64,000 bases of DNA from Bhargavaea massiliensis (GCF_018390575.1 NZ_JAHBCJ010000003.1:62001-126000); one strand, 5' to 3'; counted from the first letter of the stretch, positions 25,525 to 33,631 are shown. Notes: generated by a model not told the origin, from the sequence alone. Numbers and translations: made by a program.

Positions 25525-26391
25525 TCACTTTTTCAGATCCTCGAATGCCTTGTCGAGTTCTTCCTGGCTAAGCTCGACGAGGATGGATCCGTCGTTCGTG
25601 TCTTCCTTGACGGCCTCGGCGATGTCTTCTTCCTGGTAAAGCTCCGCGATGCGCTTGTACGTTTCATTGTCCTTGTCCTCGCCGCGTGCCGCGATGATGT
25701 TGACGTACGGGTGGACGTTTTCGTCGGTTTCGTCTTCTACGAAGATTGCATCTTCCTTAGGGGAGAAGCCGGCCTGTCCGGCCACGCCGTTGTTGATGAC
25801 CGAAGCGGCGACGTCAGGAAGGACACGCGGTGTCTGCTGGGCGGTCATCGGAAGGATTTCAAGGTTCAGCTTGTTTTCCGCAACCTTGGACGGGTCGCCG
25901 AACATGCCGAAGTCGTCTGCCAGGGTGATCAGTCCGGCACTCTGAAGAAGAAGAAGCGCGCGTGCCTGGTTCGACGGGTCGTCCGGGATGGCGACCTTGT
26001 CGCCTTCCTTCAGTTCGGAGACGTCGGAGATCTTCTCGGAATAGATACCCATCGGCGCGAACATCGTGGAACCGATCGGGACGATGTCGTTGCCGCTTTC
26101 ATTAACGTACTGGCCAAGGAATGCGATGTGCTGGTAGGCATTCAGGTGGATGTCCCCTTGGGCAAGGGCATTGTTCGGAAGCGTGTAGTCGGCGAACTCG
26201 ACCAGTTTGATCTCGATGCCTTCTTTTGCTGCCTTTTCCTGCAGGATCGGCCATTGTGCGCCGTCCGCGCCGTTGACGCCAATCTTCACTTGGACCGTTT
26301 CGCCGTCTTTTTCTTCTCCGCTTGCGCCGCCGCATGCCGCAAGGGCGAGGGAGGCGATGATGGCAATAGCCAGAATCCAAATTTTCTTCAT
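25525..26391 (-). CDS. metQ: MetQ-type methionine-binding lipoprotein (second copy)
   Basis: A 288-residue NlpA/MetQ-family lipoprotein: signal peptide with LAAC lipobox near residue 19, then VKIGVNGADGAQWPILQEKAAKEGIEIKLVEF. Marks of the family are FADYTLPNNALAQGDIHLNAYQH and IPDDPSNQARALLLLQ. It is closely similar to the gene before it (an obvious tandem duplication), with sequence differences across the whole length, so the copies have diverged and may bind different sulfur compounds. The second ATG (26391) is spaced properly to AAAGGAG, the first is too close. Confidence 0.9.
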   Translation of the reverse strand: MKKIWILAIAIIASLALAACGGASGEEKDGETVQVKIGVNGADGAQWPILQEKAAKEGIEIKLVEFADYTLPNNALAQGDIHLNAYQHIAFLGQYVNESGNDIVPIGSTMFAPMGIYSEKISDVSELKEGDKVAIPDDPSNQARALLLLQSAGLITLADDFGMFGDPSKVAENKLNLEILPMTAQQTPRVLPDVAASVINNGVAGQAGFSPKEDAIFVEDETDENVHPYVNIIAARGEDKDNETYKRIAELYQEEDIAEAVKEDTNDGSILVELSQEELDKAFEDLKK

Positions 26392-26407
26392 CGTCATGCT
26401 CCTTTTA

Positions 26408-27277
26408 TCAATAGTTCTTTAATTCCTCGTACGACTTGTCAAGCTGCTCCTGGCTGAGGTCAATCAGAATCGAGCCGCCGTTCGTGTCTTCTTTAACTGC
26501 CTGTTCAATGTCTTCTTCCTGGTAAAGTTCCGCGATGCGCCGGTAGGCTTCGTTGTCTTTGTCCTCGGCGCGGGCCGCGATGGTATTGATGTAAGGGATG
26601 ACGTTTTCATCGTTTTCATCTTCAAGGAAGATCGAGTCTTCGACAGGGGAGAGACCCGCCTGCCCGGCAATGCCGTTATTGATGACGGAGGCTGTGACGT
26701 CCGGAAGAGCCCGCGGAGTCTGCTGTGGCGTCATCGGAATGATTTCAAGGTCGAGCTTGTTTTCTTCGATCTTCGTCGGGTCATCGAACAGCCCGAAGTC
26801 ATCCGAGAGGGTCAGAAGCCCCGCGCTTTCTAGGAGGCGAAGCGCGCGTGCCTGGCTGACCGCGTCATCTGGAATGGCGATTTTGTCGCCTTTTTTCAGT
26901 TCGGAGACATCCTTGATCTTATCGGAGAACAGGCCCATCGGCGCGAACATCGTGGAGCCGATCGGGACAAGCTCATTGCCGCTTTCCTTGGAATACTGGG
27001 CGAGGAAGGCGATCGTCTGGAAGGCGTTCAGTTCAATGTCTTTCTGGGCAAGGGCGTTGTTCGGCAGCGTGTAATCTGCGAACTCGACCAGTTTGATTTC
27101 AATGCCTTCTTTAGCCGCTTTTTCTTTCAGGATCGGCCATTGTGCGCCGTCTGCGCCGTTGACGCCGATCCTCACTTCGACGGTCTCGCCGTCCGCTTTT
27201 TCTCCGCTTGCACCGCCGCATGCCGCGAGGGCGAGGGAAGCAATCAGGGCGATTGCCACAATCCAGAACTTTTTCAT
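26408..27277 (-). CDS. metQ: MetQ-type methionine-binding lipoprotein (first copy)
   Basis: A 289-residue binding lipoprotein with signal peptide and lipobox (LALAACGG), followed by VRIGVNGADGAQWPILKEKAAKEG. Marks are FADYTLPNNALAQKDIELNAFQT, GSTMFAPMGLFSDKI and IPDDAVSQARALRLLE. The start is the ATG at 27277 behind AAAGGAG; an in-frame ATG 90 bases upstream would sit inside the end of the permease gene. It hands substrate to MetI/MetN encoded upstream in the same operon. Confidence 0.9.
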   Translation of the reverse strand: MKKFWIVAIALIASLALAACGGASGEKADGETVEVRIGVNGADGAQWPILKEKAAKEGIEIKLVEFADYTLPNNALAQKDIELNAFQTIAFLAQYSKESGNELVPIGSTMFAPMGLFSDKIKDVSELKKGDKIAIPDDAVSQARALRLLESAGLLTLSDDFGLFDDPTKIEENKLDLEIIPMTPQQTPRALPDVTASVINNGIAGQAGLSPVEDSIFLEDENDENVIPYINTIAARAEDKDNEAYRRIAELYQEEDIEQAVKEDTNGGSILIDLSQEQLDKSYEELKNY

Positions 27278-27324
27278 CGCAGTAAGTCTCCTTTTTTGGG
27301 GGGATAAGTGCGGGGCGGCTTTTA

Positions 27325-27987
27325 TCACCGCCGCATGATTTTCCTTGAGAGCGTGTTCCCGAGCCACTGCGCCAGCTGAACAAGGACGATCAGGATCAGC
27401 ACGGTGACAATCATGACGCTGGCGTCAAATCGCTGGTAACCGTAAGTCATCGCGATATGGCCGAGGCCTCCGCCGCCGACCGTTCCGGCAACGGCCGAGA
27501 AGTCGATCAGGGTGACCGTGACGAATGTCAGGCCGAGGACGAGCGGACCGAGCGCTTCCGGAATCAGGACCGTAAAGATGATCCGGAGCGGGCTCGCGCC
27601 CATCGCCTGGGCGGCTTCGATCACGCCGGGGTCGATGCTGACAAGGTTGTTCTCGACGACCCGTGCGATCGTGAAGCTTGCAACAATCGTCATCGGGAAG
27701 ATGGCGGCCGCCGTCCCGATCGTCGTGCCGACCACGAGCCTTGTCAGCTGCGAGATGGCGACAAGGAAGATGATAAACGGCACCGGCCGGATGATGTTGA
27801 TGACGATATTCAATAGGTTAAAGAGAAATTTATTTTCCAGAATATTGTTCTGGCGGGTTACAAACAGGAGAAGTCCCATGATGATGCCGAGAATCGATCC
27901 GAAAATGAGTGTGGCGATGACCATCGTGATCGTCTGGCCCGTCGCCTCAACAATGCGCGGCCAGAAGGATGTCCAATCAACGTTCAA
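27325..27987 (-). CDS. metI: Methionine ABC transporter permease
   Basis: A 220-residue permease with five predicted helices. The MetI-type coupling loop EAAQAMGASPLRIIFTVLIPEALGPL is at residues 123-148. It starts at TTG (27987) with AGGTGCAGGAAA upstream, overlapping the end of metN by 11 bases. This overlap supports coupled translation. Pairs with MetN and the two MetQ proteins to import methionine and related compounds. Confidence 0.92.
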   Translation of the reverse strand: MNVDWTSFWPRIVEATGQTITMVIATLIFGSILGIIMGLLLFVTRQNNILENKFLFNLLNIVINIIRPVPFIIFLVAISQLTRLVVGTTIGTAAAIFPMTIVASFTIARVVENNLVSIDPGVIEAAQAMGASPLRIIFTVLIPEALGPLVLGLTFVTVTLIDFSAVAGTVGGGGLGHIAMTYGYQRFDASVMIVTVLILIVLVQLAQWLGNTLSRKIMRR

Positions 27988-29002
27988 TTTCCTGCACCTC
28001 CTCGATGTCAGTCAGCGTTTCAATTTCTCGGATGGCAGCTTCGACAGCAGCCGGATCGCCCAGGAACGAGACGATCAGATTCCCGAACAGCCGCTCCTCC
28101 AGCTCCCGGACGGAACCGTACACGATGTTGAAGGTAACTCCGTGCTTTGCCGTAACCGTTGAGAGCACCGGTTCGTTCGCGACCGGCCCCTTGAATTGAA
28201 GACGGTACAAACTGCCGCCTCCTGATTCCCGCCACTCGGCGAGTACCTTTGGGGAAGGGAGGTCTTGCTGAACGGAGTGGATGAACCGCCTGGTCGTTGC
28301 GTGCTGAGGGTCCGTGAACACTTCGAACACGCCTCCGGACTCGATCACTTCACCGTTCTCCATGACCGCGACCTTTGTACAGACCGACTGGATCACTTCC
28401 ATCTCGTGAGTGATCAGGAGGATCGTAATCCCGAACTCCCGGTTAACCTGTTTCAGGAGCCGCAGCACATCAGCCGTCGTATCCGGGTCAAGCGCGGAAG
28501 TCGCTTCGTCGCAGATCAGAATATCCGGGTTGGTCGCAAGCGCCCGGGCAATCCCGACACGCTGCTTTTGCCCGCCCGACAGCTGATCCGGATAATCCTT
28601 CGCCTTGTCGGCGAGGCCGACAAATCGGAGAAGCTCCTCGACACGCTTATTGATCTCGTGCTTCGGAGTGCCGGCAAGCTTCAGCGGATACGCAACATTC
28701 CCGGCCACCGTCCGCGAGTTGAACAGGTTGAAGTTCTGGAAGATCATCCCGATGTTCCGCCGCTGCTTCCTGAGCTCCTTGGCGGAGAGGGACGTCACAT
28801 TGACGCCCTGAATTTCGATCGAGCCCTCACTCGGCCGCTCCAGCAGATTCACCAGCCGCAGCAATGTGCTTTTTCCGGCACCGCTAAAGCCGATAATTCC
28901 GTAGATGTCGCCCTGCTCGACTTTCAGCGACACATCCTTCACCGCGTGAACCTCACGCTTGCCAAGCCGGAACGTCTTGGACACTTGTTTAAATTCAATC
29001 AT
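27977..29002 (-). CDS. metN: Methionine ABC transporter ATP-binding protein
   Basis: A 341-residue ATPase: Walker A GFSGAGKST at residues 38-46, Q-loop FQNFNLF, signature LSGGQKQR near 140, Walker B ILICDEATSALD near 158 and H-loop LLITHEME. A C-terminal NIL/ACT-like domain from about residue 265 (KHGVTFNIVYGSVRELEERLFGNLIVSFLG) is the site at which methionine inhibits transport in MetN proteins. First gene behind the S-box leader; AGGAGG is before the ATG. Confidence 0.94.
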   Translation of the reverse strand: MIEFKQVSKTFRLGKREVHAVKDVSLKVEQGDIYGIIGFSGAGKSTLLRLVNLLERPSEGSIEIQGVNVTSLSAKELRKQRRNIGMIFQNFNLFNSRTVAGNVAYPLKLAGTPKHEINKRVEELLRFVGLADKAKDYPDQLSGGQKQRVGIARALATNPDILICDEATSALDPDTTADVLRLLKQVNREFGITILLITHEMEVIQSVCTKVAVMENGEVIESGGVFEVFTDPQHATTRRFIHSVQQDLPSPKVLAEWRESGGGSLYRLQFKGPVANEPVLSTVTAKHGVTFNIVYGSVRELEERLFGNLIVSFLGDPAAVEAAIREIETLTDIEEVQEIER

Positions 29003-29052
29003 CCGGCGAACCTCCTGTTGTCAGATATGAAAAATCCTCTTGATCTCATATA

Positions 29053-29204
29053 GAGAAAAAGAGGACCGGTAAAGGTCATCTTTTTCTCATCTTCCAGATG
29101 CAAAGGCATCTGCAGGAATTAGCACGGTGCCTCCAAAGAATGGGGTCCGCTGCCGAGACGTCCTAGGGCCTGTCCCTCGGTCTCTCTTGATAAGAAAAGA
29201 TGTT
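29053..29204 (-). promoter_or_regulatory. SAM-I riboswitch (S-box) with terminator
   Basis: On the minus strand: CTTATCAAGAGAGACCGAGGGA, then GGCCCTAGGACGTCTCGGCAGCGGACC, CACCGTGCTAATTCCTGCAG and the P4 hairpin CAGATGCCTTTGCATCTG are the known S-box blocks. The closing strand GATGAGAAAAAGATG (29077-29091) pairs with CATCTTTTCTTATC (29191-29204). It overlaps the terminator stem GAGAAAAAGATGACC / GGTCCTCTTTTTCTC at 29053-29088. It regulates metNIQQ and the M20 peptidase by SAM. Confidence 0.93.
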
Positions 29205-29400
29205 CATATTAGATTAGTGCAAGAATTTAAACTAACTCTACTTGGACGTGGAAGGGAAGTCAATGACTTTAAAAAAAGTATTTCAATTCTGATTAATTGT
29301 GATTTTTATGGAAGCGTTTGCTAACTGTTGGTGCGTATAGAAAGTAAAGATGCCCAAAAAAATTGGAGGATTCAAGGCTGTTGGAAACTTTTGAATAGCC
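29205..29400. other. Intergenic stretch without a gene; perfect cre match
   Basis: No convincing gene in about 200 bases. ATGGAAGCGTTTGCT (29308-29322) fits the cre consensus at every fixed position but no gene lies just downstream, so it may be chance or belong to a lost promoter. Confidence 0.4.
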
Positions 29401-29401
29401 G

Positions 29402-29526
29402 GTTTCGTCATTCGCCCGTTTAGTTTCATCATTCAGCTTGAATGTTTCGTCATTCACCTCGCTATGGCGGCCGAATGACGAAACCGGAGGCCCGAATGAC
29501 GAGACTTCCTCAACGAATGACGAAAC
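29402..29526. repeat. Family A 21-bp phased repeat cluster A3 (3+3)
   Basis: Cores start at 29402, 29423 and 29444 (GTTTCRTCATTCR) and, reversed, at 29472, 29493 and 29514 (CGAATGACGARAC). Steps are 21 bp and the centre 15 bp (cctcgctatggcggc). The last core is directly joined to the terminator of the ABC permease gene. Confidence 0.93.
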
Positions 29527-29556
29527 TGAGCCCCGGCACTCAGATGCCGGGGCTCA
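29527..29556 (-). terminator. Terminator of the ABC exporter operon
   Basis: Perfect stem TGAGCCCCGGCA / TGCCGGGGCTCA with a six-base loop. The T-run usually expected on the minus strand is missing because repeat cluster A3 begins there. Confidence 0.7.
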
Positions 29557-29563
29557 AAATCAA

Positions 29564-30268
29564 TCAGTCCATCCGCCGTTTCCGGTACACCGCCACAGTC
29601 GCCCCGACAGACACCACTGCCCATGCCGCGAGGACGAGAAAAGATTCCCCGACGGCAGCTCCGCTTTCCAAACTGACCCAGATGTTCATGAGCAACTCAT
29701 TCGGGAGATAATCCAACACCGTCAAAATCATTTCATTCGTGATCATCGACTTGAACATCGACGACATTCCGAAAATCAACATGACAGGCATGCCGATGAT
29801 GCTCGTTTCCATGACCGTGCGGGACAGCAGGCCGAGCAGTGTGCCGATCGCCAGGAAGAAGACGAGCGCGATGACAATGCTCAACGCAAACAGCGGAAGG
29901 GAAGGGACGCTAAACTCTGCCAGCCAGATGCAGCCGATTACGACAACCACCGTCGTGACCGCGCTCAGCAGGCTCTTTCCAACAAACACTTCCGTCACAC
30001 TGGCCGGAGACAGCAGCAGTCCGCGCAACGTGTTCTTTTCCTTTTCCTCCGCGACCATCGCGGCCTGGACAAAGGCACCGGCGATGACCAGGGCAAAGAC
30101 AATGGGGAAGGCGATCATTTCAGCGCTGTCCGCTCCGATCCGCCCGAGCCAGGCGGCAAAGAAAAGCGGCAGTGCCAGTGTAAGCAGGACATACGAGTTG
30201 CGCTGCAGGTCTTTCCAGTCCTTAACGAAAATCGCGTTGACACGCTTTATGGAAAATGGGGTCATCAT
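29564..30268 (-). CDS. ABC-2 type exporter permease
   Basis: A 234-residue permease with six predicted helices. After a short cytoplasmic start (NAIFVKDWKDLQRNSYVLL) comes an ABC-2 membrane domain with the loop AEEKEKNTLRGLLLSPASVTEVFVGKSL at residues 73-100, typical of the ABC2 coupling region. It overlaps the ATPase gene upstream by four bases. The regulator that controls it is likely the LytTR-fusion gene directly upstream. Such exporters are often involved in bacteriocin or peptide resistance; the substrate is unknown. Confidence 0.85.
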   Translation of the reverse strand: MMTPFSIKRVNAIFVKDWKDLQRNSYVLLTLALPLFFAAWLGRIGADSAEMIAFPIVFALVIAGAFVQAAMVAEEKEKNTLRGLLLSPASVTEVFVGKSLLSAVTTVVVVIGCIWLAEFSVPSLPLFALSIVIALVFFLAIGTLLGLLSRTVMETSIIGMPVMLIFGMSSMFKSMITNEMILTVLDYLPNELLMNIWVSLESGAAVGESFLVLAAWAVVSVGATVAVYRKRRMD

Positions 30269-31113
30269 AGGTTCCTCCCGGTCAGTTGTACAAACAGGTC
30301 GCCGAGTGTCGGCTCATTCGAGTGGATCGTCAGCAGATTGCCGCTGGCCATATAGCCGGCGATCGCGGCAGCGCCGGTTTCATCCGGCTCGACGGTGACA
30401 GTCGTCTTGTCTTTTAATAAAAGCGAAATCGTCGGGCTGCCGGACATCGTCCTCAGGTTTTGCGGCGTATCGAACAGCTTGATTTCTCCGTCATGGAGGA
30501 AGGCGACCCGGTCGCACAGCGCTTCCGCTTCAGTCATGTCATGAGTGGTGAGGAAGATGGTCGTGCCTTCCCGGTTCAGCTTCCGCAAGCCCTCATGGAT
30601 CTGCTTGGTCGTTGTCGGGTCGAGTGCCGAGGTTGGCTCATCCAGGAACAGGAGGGCCGGCTTATGAAGGATGGCCCGTGCCAGCGTGACACGCTGCTTC
30701 ATTCCCTTGGAAAGCTTCTTGACGGGGGTCCGCTCCTCGCCAAGGAGATCCACCATTTCCAGCACTTCACGGATGCGCTCTTTTCCGACTCCGTACAGCT
30801 CCGCATAAAGCGCTAGATTGTCCTGCACGGTCAGCCGGTCGTACAGGCCGCTGTTGTCGGTGAGGATGCCGATCTTCTTCATTCGAGCCGGATCTTTTAA
30901 TAGATGGACGGGCTCTCCGAACACCCGGACATCGCCTGCGGTCGCCGCGAGCTGCGCGGTCAGGATCTTGATGGTGGTCGTCTTGCCCGATCCGCTCGGT
31001 CCGAGGAATCCGATTGTCTCTCCCTTGCGGACATTGAAATCCACATCTTTCAGCGCGAGTTTGTCTCCGAATGATTTGACGAGGCTGTTGACCTCAATGA
31101 TGTGCTCCATCAT
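30265..31113 (-). CDS. ABC exporter ATP-binding protein
   Basis: A 282-residue ATPase: Walker A GPSGSGKTTTIK near residue 40, Q-loop LTDNSGLYDRLT near 86, signature LSKGMKQR near 138, Walker B ALLFLDEPTSALD near 155 and H-loop FLTTHDM near 190. The C-terminal 75 residues form the extension common in drug and peptide exporter ATPases. Start at 31113 or the next codon (31110) behind AAAGGAG. Cotranscribed with the permease downstream. Confidence 0.93.
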   Translation of the reverse strand: MMEHIIEVNSLVKSFGDKLALKDVDFNVRKGETIGFLGPSGSGKTTTIKILTAQLAATAGDVRVFGEPVHLLKDPARMKKIGILTDNSGLYDRLTVQDNLALYAELYGVGKERIREVLEMVDLLGEERTPVKKLSKGMKQRVTLARAILHKPALLFLDEPTSALDPTTTKQIHEGLRKLNREGTTIFLTTHDMTEAEALCDRVAFLHDGEIKLFDTPQNLRTMSGSPTISLLLKDKTTVTVEPDETGAAAIAGYMASGNLLTIHSNEPTLGDLFVQLTGRNL

Positions 31114-31208
31114 GATCGCTCCTTTTCTGCCGTTCGTTTTCTTGACTCCACCTTACCGCGCCGTTTAAAAGAACGCAGTAAAATCAAGGTGAAAGGATCC
31201 TGCGGCGT

Positions 31209-31254
31209 GATGAATGGAGCCTATTGCCGATGAATGGCGCGCTAATATTAGCGC
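31209..31254 (-). promoter_or_regulatory. Operator candidates for the LytTR regulator
   Basis: GATGAATGG occurs at 31209-31217 and 31229-31237, a direct repeat with 20-bp step, close to the 21-bp spacing of LytTR sites. Beside it is the perfect 16-bp palindrome GCGCTAATATTAGCGC (31239-31254). Both lie between the regulator gene and the ABC exporter genes. Confidence 0.5.
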
Positions 31255-31265
31255 TGACAGAACGG

Positions 31266-32321
31266 TCAGATGCCGAGGAACGTTTTCAGTTCCGCATACT
31301 TGCCCTTGGAGAGGGGAACGGTGCTTTTATTGGGGTCTTCCAAGATTAAGCTGTAGCTGTTGCGCGTCCACGTGATCACTTCGCGCACTCGCTGGAGATT
31401 CACGATATAAGACCGGTGGCAGCGGAAAAACCCGAATGGCTGCAGGCGCGTTTCGAGGTCCGCCATCTTGATGGCACACGGGAACGTCTCGCCCTGGACA
31501 TGCAGCTGCGAGACGCCGTCCACACTCTCGACGAATATGATCTCCGTCGGGTCGAACAAGATCAGCTTGTCGTTCACCTTTGCCGGGATCTTGTTGAACT
31601 GGAGCTGGGGAACGGAAGTGTCATCTTCATCAGCACGCTCCATTTTTTCTTCAGAAACAGGTTCTTCCCGAACTTCGGCCTCCTCTGCAAGCTCGAACAG
31701 TTTCAGTCCGCCTGCATTGAGCCGGTAAACGGTGTCACCCAGCGTCACCGCATTCTCCAAATTGCTTGTCGTCAGCAGCACCGCGCCGCCACCCGCCGTG
31801 AATTCAGACAGCACACGCTGAAGGATAATCCGGCTCTCCACATCCAGATTCTGCTCCGGCTCCTGCAAAATCAGCAGCTCCGGATGATGTACCAGTGCCC
31901 GGGCCAGCTGCACGCGGCGCTTTTCGGAATACGTCAGCTTCGAAATCCGTGTCCGTCCGCGCTCCGCCAACCCGAGTCTCCGGAGCAGGTCCTCAATTGG
32001 GGATCCGGCATCATGGAGATTACGGAACAGCCGGAGCTGCTCGGCTGGCGTCAGCCGATCATATAAGGCATCATCCAGCAGCATGACACCCACACGCGAG
32101 GCCAGATCCCGGAAATGCCGGCCGACCGGCTCTCCGGCAAACCGCACTTCCCCATGAGAAGCGGGAGCCATCCCCGTCACCATACCGATCAATTGCATCC
32201 CCGCCTCATGTCCGCACTGCACGGCCGTCACCGCACCCGGCCCCACACACAAATCAAAACGGGGAAACACCACTTGATTCCCCGCCATCTTCTCTACCTG
32301 ATGAAACTCCAAAATCCCCAA
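31266..32321 (-). CDS. ABC-ATPase-like domain fused to a LytTR DNA-binding domain
   Basis: A 351-residue regulator. The first 200 residues are an ABC-ATPase fold, but key motifs are degraded: the Walker A region reads VQCGHEAGMQLIG without GKS/T, the signature is LTYSEKRR, and Walker B ends in LQEPEQNLD. The C-terminal 100 residues are a LytTR domain (PTEIIFVESVDGVSQLHVQG, FFRCHRSYIVNLQRVREV, VPLSKGKYAELK). A TTG start at 32321 fits GGGAGG; in-frame codons upstream lack a site and are less conserved. It lies upstream of, and in the same direction as, the ABC exporter. I infer that it senses or mimics the transporter ATPase and controls its genes. Confidence 0.82.
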   Translation of the reverse strand: MGILEFHQVEKMAGNQVVFPRFDLCVGPGAVTAVQCGHEAGMQLIGMVTGMAPASHGEVRFAGEPVGRHFRDLASRVGVMLLDDALYDRLTPAEQLRLFRNLHDAGSPIEDLLRRLGLAERGRTRISKLTYSEKRRVQLARALVHHPELLILQEPEQNLDVESRIILQRVLSEFTAGGGAVLLTTSNLENAVTLGDTVYRLNAGGLKLFELAEEAEVREEPVSEEKMERADEDDTSVPQLQFNKIPAKVNDKLILFDPTEIIFVESVDGVSQLHVQGETFPCAIKMADLETRLQPFGFFRCHRSYIVNLQRVREVITWTRNSYSLILEDPNKSTVPLSKGKYAELKTFLGI

Positions 32322-32407
32322 GATGCCAGCCTCCCGATGTCTGAGTCTTCTTATTACTACCAGTTTAGAGAAAAGAGGGGGTGCGGGCAATAGAACTTCT
32401 GATAAGA

Positions 32408-32606
32408 GGGAGTTAGCGGGGAAAGGCTGAGCCAACGGACAACAAGTCCAAATCGTAACAAGGATGCGCGCAAGCATTTGCCGCTACGTCGCGCATGGCT
32501 TATCTATGGATTTAAAAAGAAAACCCAGAAGACGCCACCACGTGAGATTCGGAAGGCAAAAGCGTATAGGAACGATTTCCTTTCGCAGATAGAGGAGTGG
32601 TTTTAA
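32408..32606 (+). pseudogene. HigB-type toxin remnant with internal deletion
   Basis: In one frame that ends at TAA 32606 I read RRAWLIYGFKKKTQKTPPRE followed by IRKAKAYRNDFLSQIEEWF, a perfect HigB/RelE-type C-terminus (GFKKKTQKTP motif). Upstream of it comes NKDARKHLPL, fragments of the normal middle of HigB joined directly to the end. About 50 central residues with catalytic parts are missing, and no start codon with a ribosome site is left. The stop overlaps the ATG of the antitoxin gene by one base (TAATG), the normal arrangement for this pair. Confidence 0.75.
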
Positions 32607-32920
32607 TGAGCTATCTTGATAAGCGCCTGACCGAGCGCCAGAATGATCCGGAATTTAAAAAAGCATGGAAAGAAAATGAGCTTGAATATCAAATTGCACG
32701 CAACGTAATCCGCAAGCGCAAAGAACGAGGTCTGACCCAAGCTCAGCTGGCCAAACTGATTCAGACAAAGCAAAGTGCCATTTCTCGGATTGAGAATGGG
32801 TATTCGAATGTGACAATCGGTACACTGGAAAAGGTCGCAGAGGCATTGGAAACAGATGTCTACCGTCTGATGGGAGCGAAACGGGACTCCGCGCAGGAAG
32901 AATCGTCTACGGCACTGTAA
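32606..32920 (+). CDS. HigA-like antitoxin (XRE helix-turn-helix)
   Basis: A 104-residue protein with an N-terminal 30-residue segment (LDKRLTERQNDPEFKKAWKE) usual for HigA-type antitoxins and an XRE helix-turn-helix at residues 33-88 (RKRKERGLTQAQLAKLIQTKQSAISRIENG). The GTG nine bases upstream is inside the ribosome binding site AGAGGAG, so ATG 32606 is taken. Its toxin gene directly upstream is decayed, so this is an orphan antitoxin that may survive as a regulator or protect against related toxins. Confidence 0.85.
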   Translation: MSYLDKRLTERQNDPEFKKAWKENELEYQIARNVIRKRKERGLTQAQLAKLIQTKQSAISRIENGYSNVTIGTLEKVAEALETDVYRLMGAKRDSAQEESSTAL

Positions 32921-32995
32921 TAAGGGGAGCTCTGAGTCACCGGGAGCTTTGATTCGCGCTAAGATTAGGCTTTGTGAAGGTTAATGTTAAGTGAA

Positions 32996-33032
32996 AGCGG
33001 GACTGCCTGGGTGGGCAGTCCCGCTTCGTTTT
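32996..33032 (+). terminator. Terminator after the HigA-like gene
   Basis: AAGCGGGACTGCC / GGCAGTCCCGCTT stem with a five-base loop and GTTTTG. Repeat cluster A4 starts 18 bases behind it. Confidence 0.85.
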
Positions 33033-33049
33033 GGGAAAACTTTGCGTTG

Positions 33050-33561
33050 GTTTCATCATTCGTCCGATCAGTCTCGTCATTGGGGAGGAAAGTTTCGTCA
33101 TTCGTTCCCGGAAAGAGGGCGAATGACGAAACTGGGACGCGGAATGACGAAACTTAGCCCGTGAATGGCGAAACCGGAGGGGTGAATGCGGAAACCGTGA
33201 AAGCCGTGGGGTGAGCTGTAAAAATAGACGCTTTCTCATAATGGTTTCGTCATTCGTCTGTTTAGTCTCGTCATTGGGGCGGAAAGTTTCGTCATTCGTT
33301 CACGGTAAGAGGGCGAATGACGAAACTGGGACGCGGAATGACGAAACTGAGCCCGTGAATGCGGAAACCGGAGGGTCGAATGCGGAAACCGTGAAAGCCG
33401 TGAGGTGAGCTGTAAAATAGACGCTGTCTCATAATGGTTTCGTCATTCGTCCGATCAGTCTCGTCATTGGGGCGGAAAGTTTCGTCATTCGTTCACAGTA
33501 AGAAGGCGAATGACGAAACTGGGACGTGGAATGACGAAACTGGTGCAGCGAATGACGAAAC
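33050..33561. repeat. Family A cluster A4: three tandem copies of a two-armed unit
   Basis: Three copies begin at 33050, 33244 and 33437 (steps 194 and 193 bp). Each has three plus cores at 21-bp steps, a 15-bp centre and three or four reversed cores (for example 33120, 33141, 33162 and 33183). The copies are joined by a 48-bp segment (GTGAAAGCCGTGGGGTGAGC and so on). The copies are over 90 percent alike by eye, so the triplication is recent. Located between the terminators of the HigA-like and glycerophosphodiesterase genes. Confidence 0.94.
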
Positions 33562-33590
33562 CGGCCGCCGGCAATCCCTGAGTGAAACAC

Positions 33591-33621
33591 AAACAGGGCC
33601 GCCCCCAGAGGCAGCCCTGTT
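33591..33621 (-). terminator. Terminator of the glycerophosphodiesterase gene
   Basis: AACAGGGCTGCC / GGGCGGCCCTGTTT on the minus strand followed by GTGTTTC. Confidence 0.8.
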
Positions 33622-33631
33622 CCGATCCCAT

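Noticed and set aside
29308-29322. Functional cre site in the intergenic region at 29.3 kb
   Set aside because: It matches the consensus but has no downstream gene or promoter; kept only as a note.
29127-29324. 65-codon ORF across the S-box leader
   Set aside because: It reads through the conserved riboswitch on the other strand and has no ribosome site.
22807-33561. Repeat clusters as CRISPR arrays
   Set aside because: Cores are only 13 bp and degenerate, gaps 8 bp, arms are inverted, and no cas genes are present.
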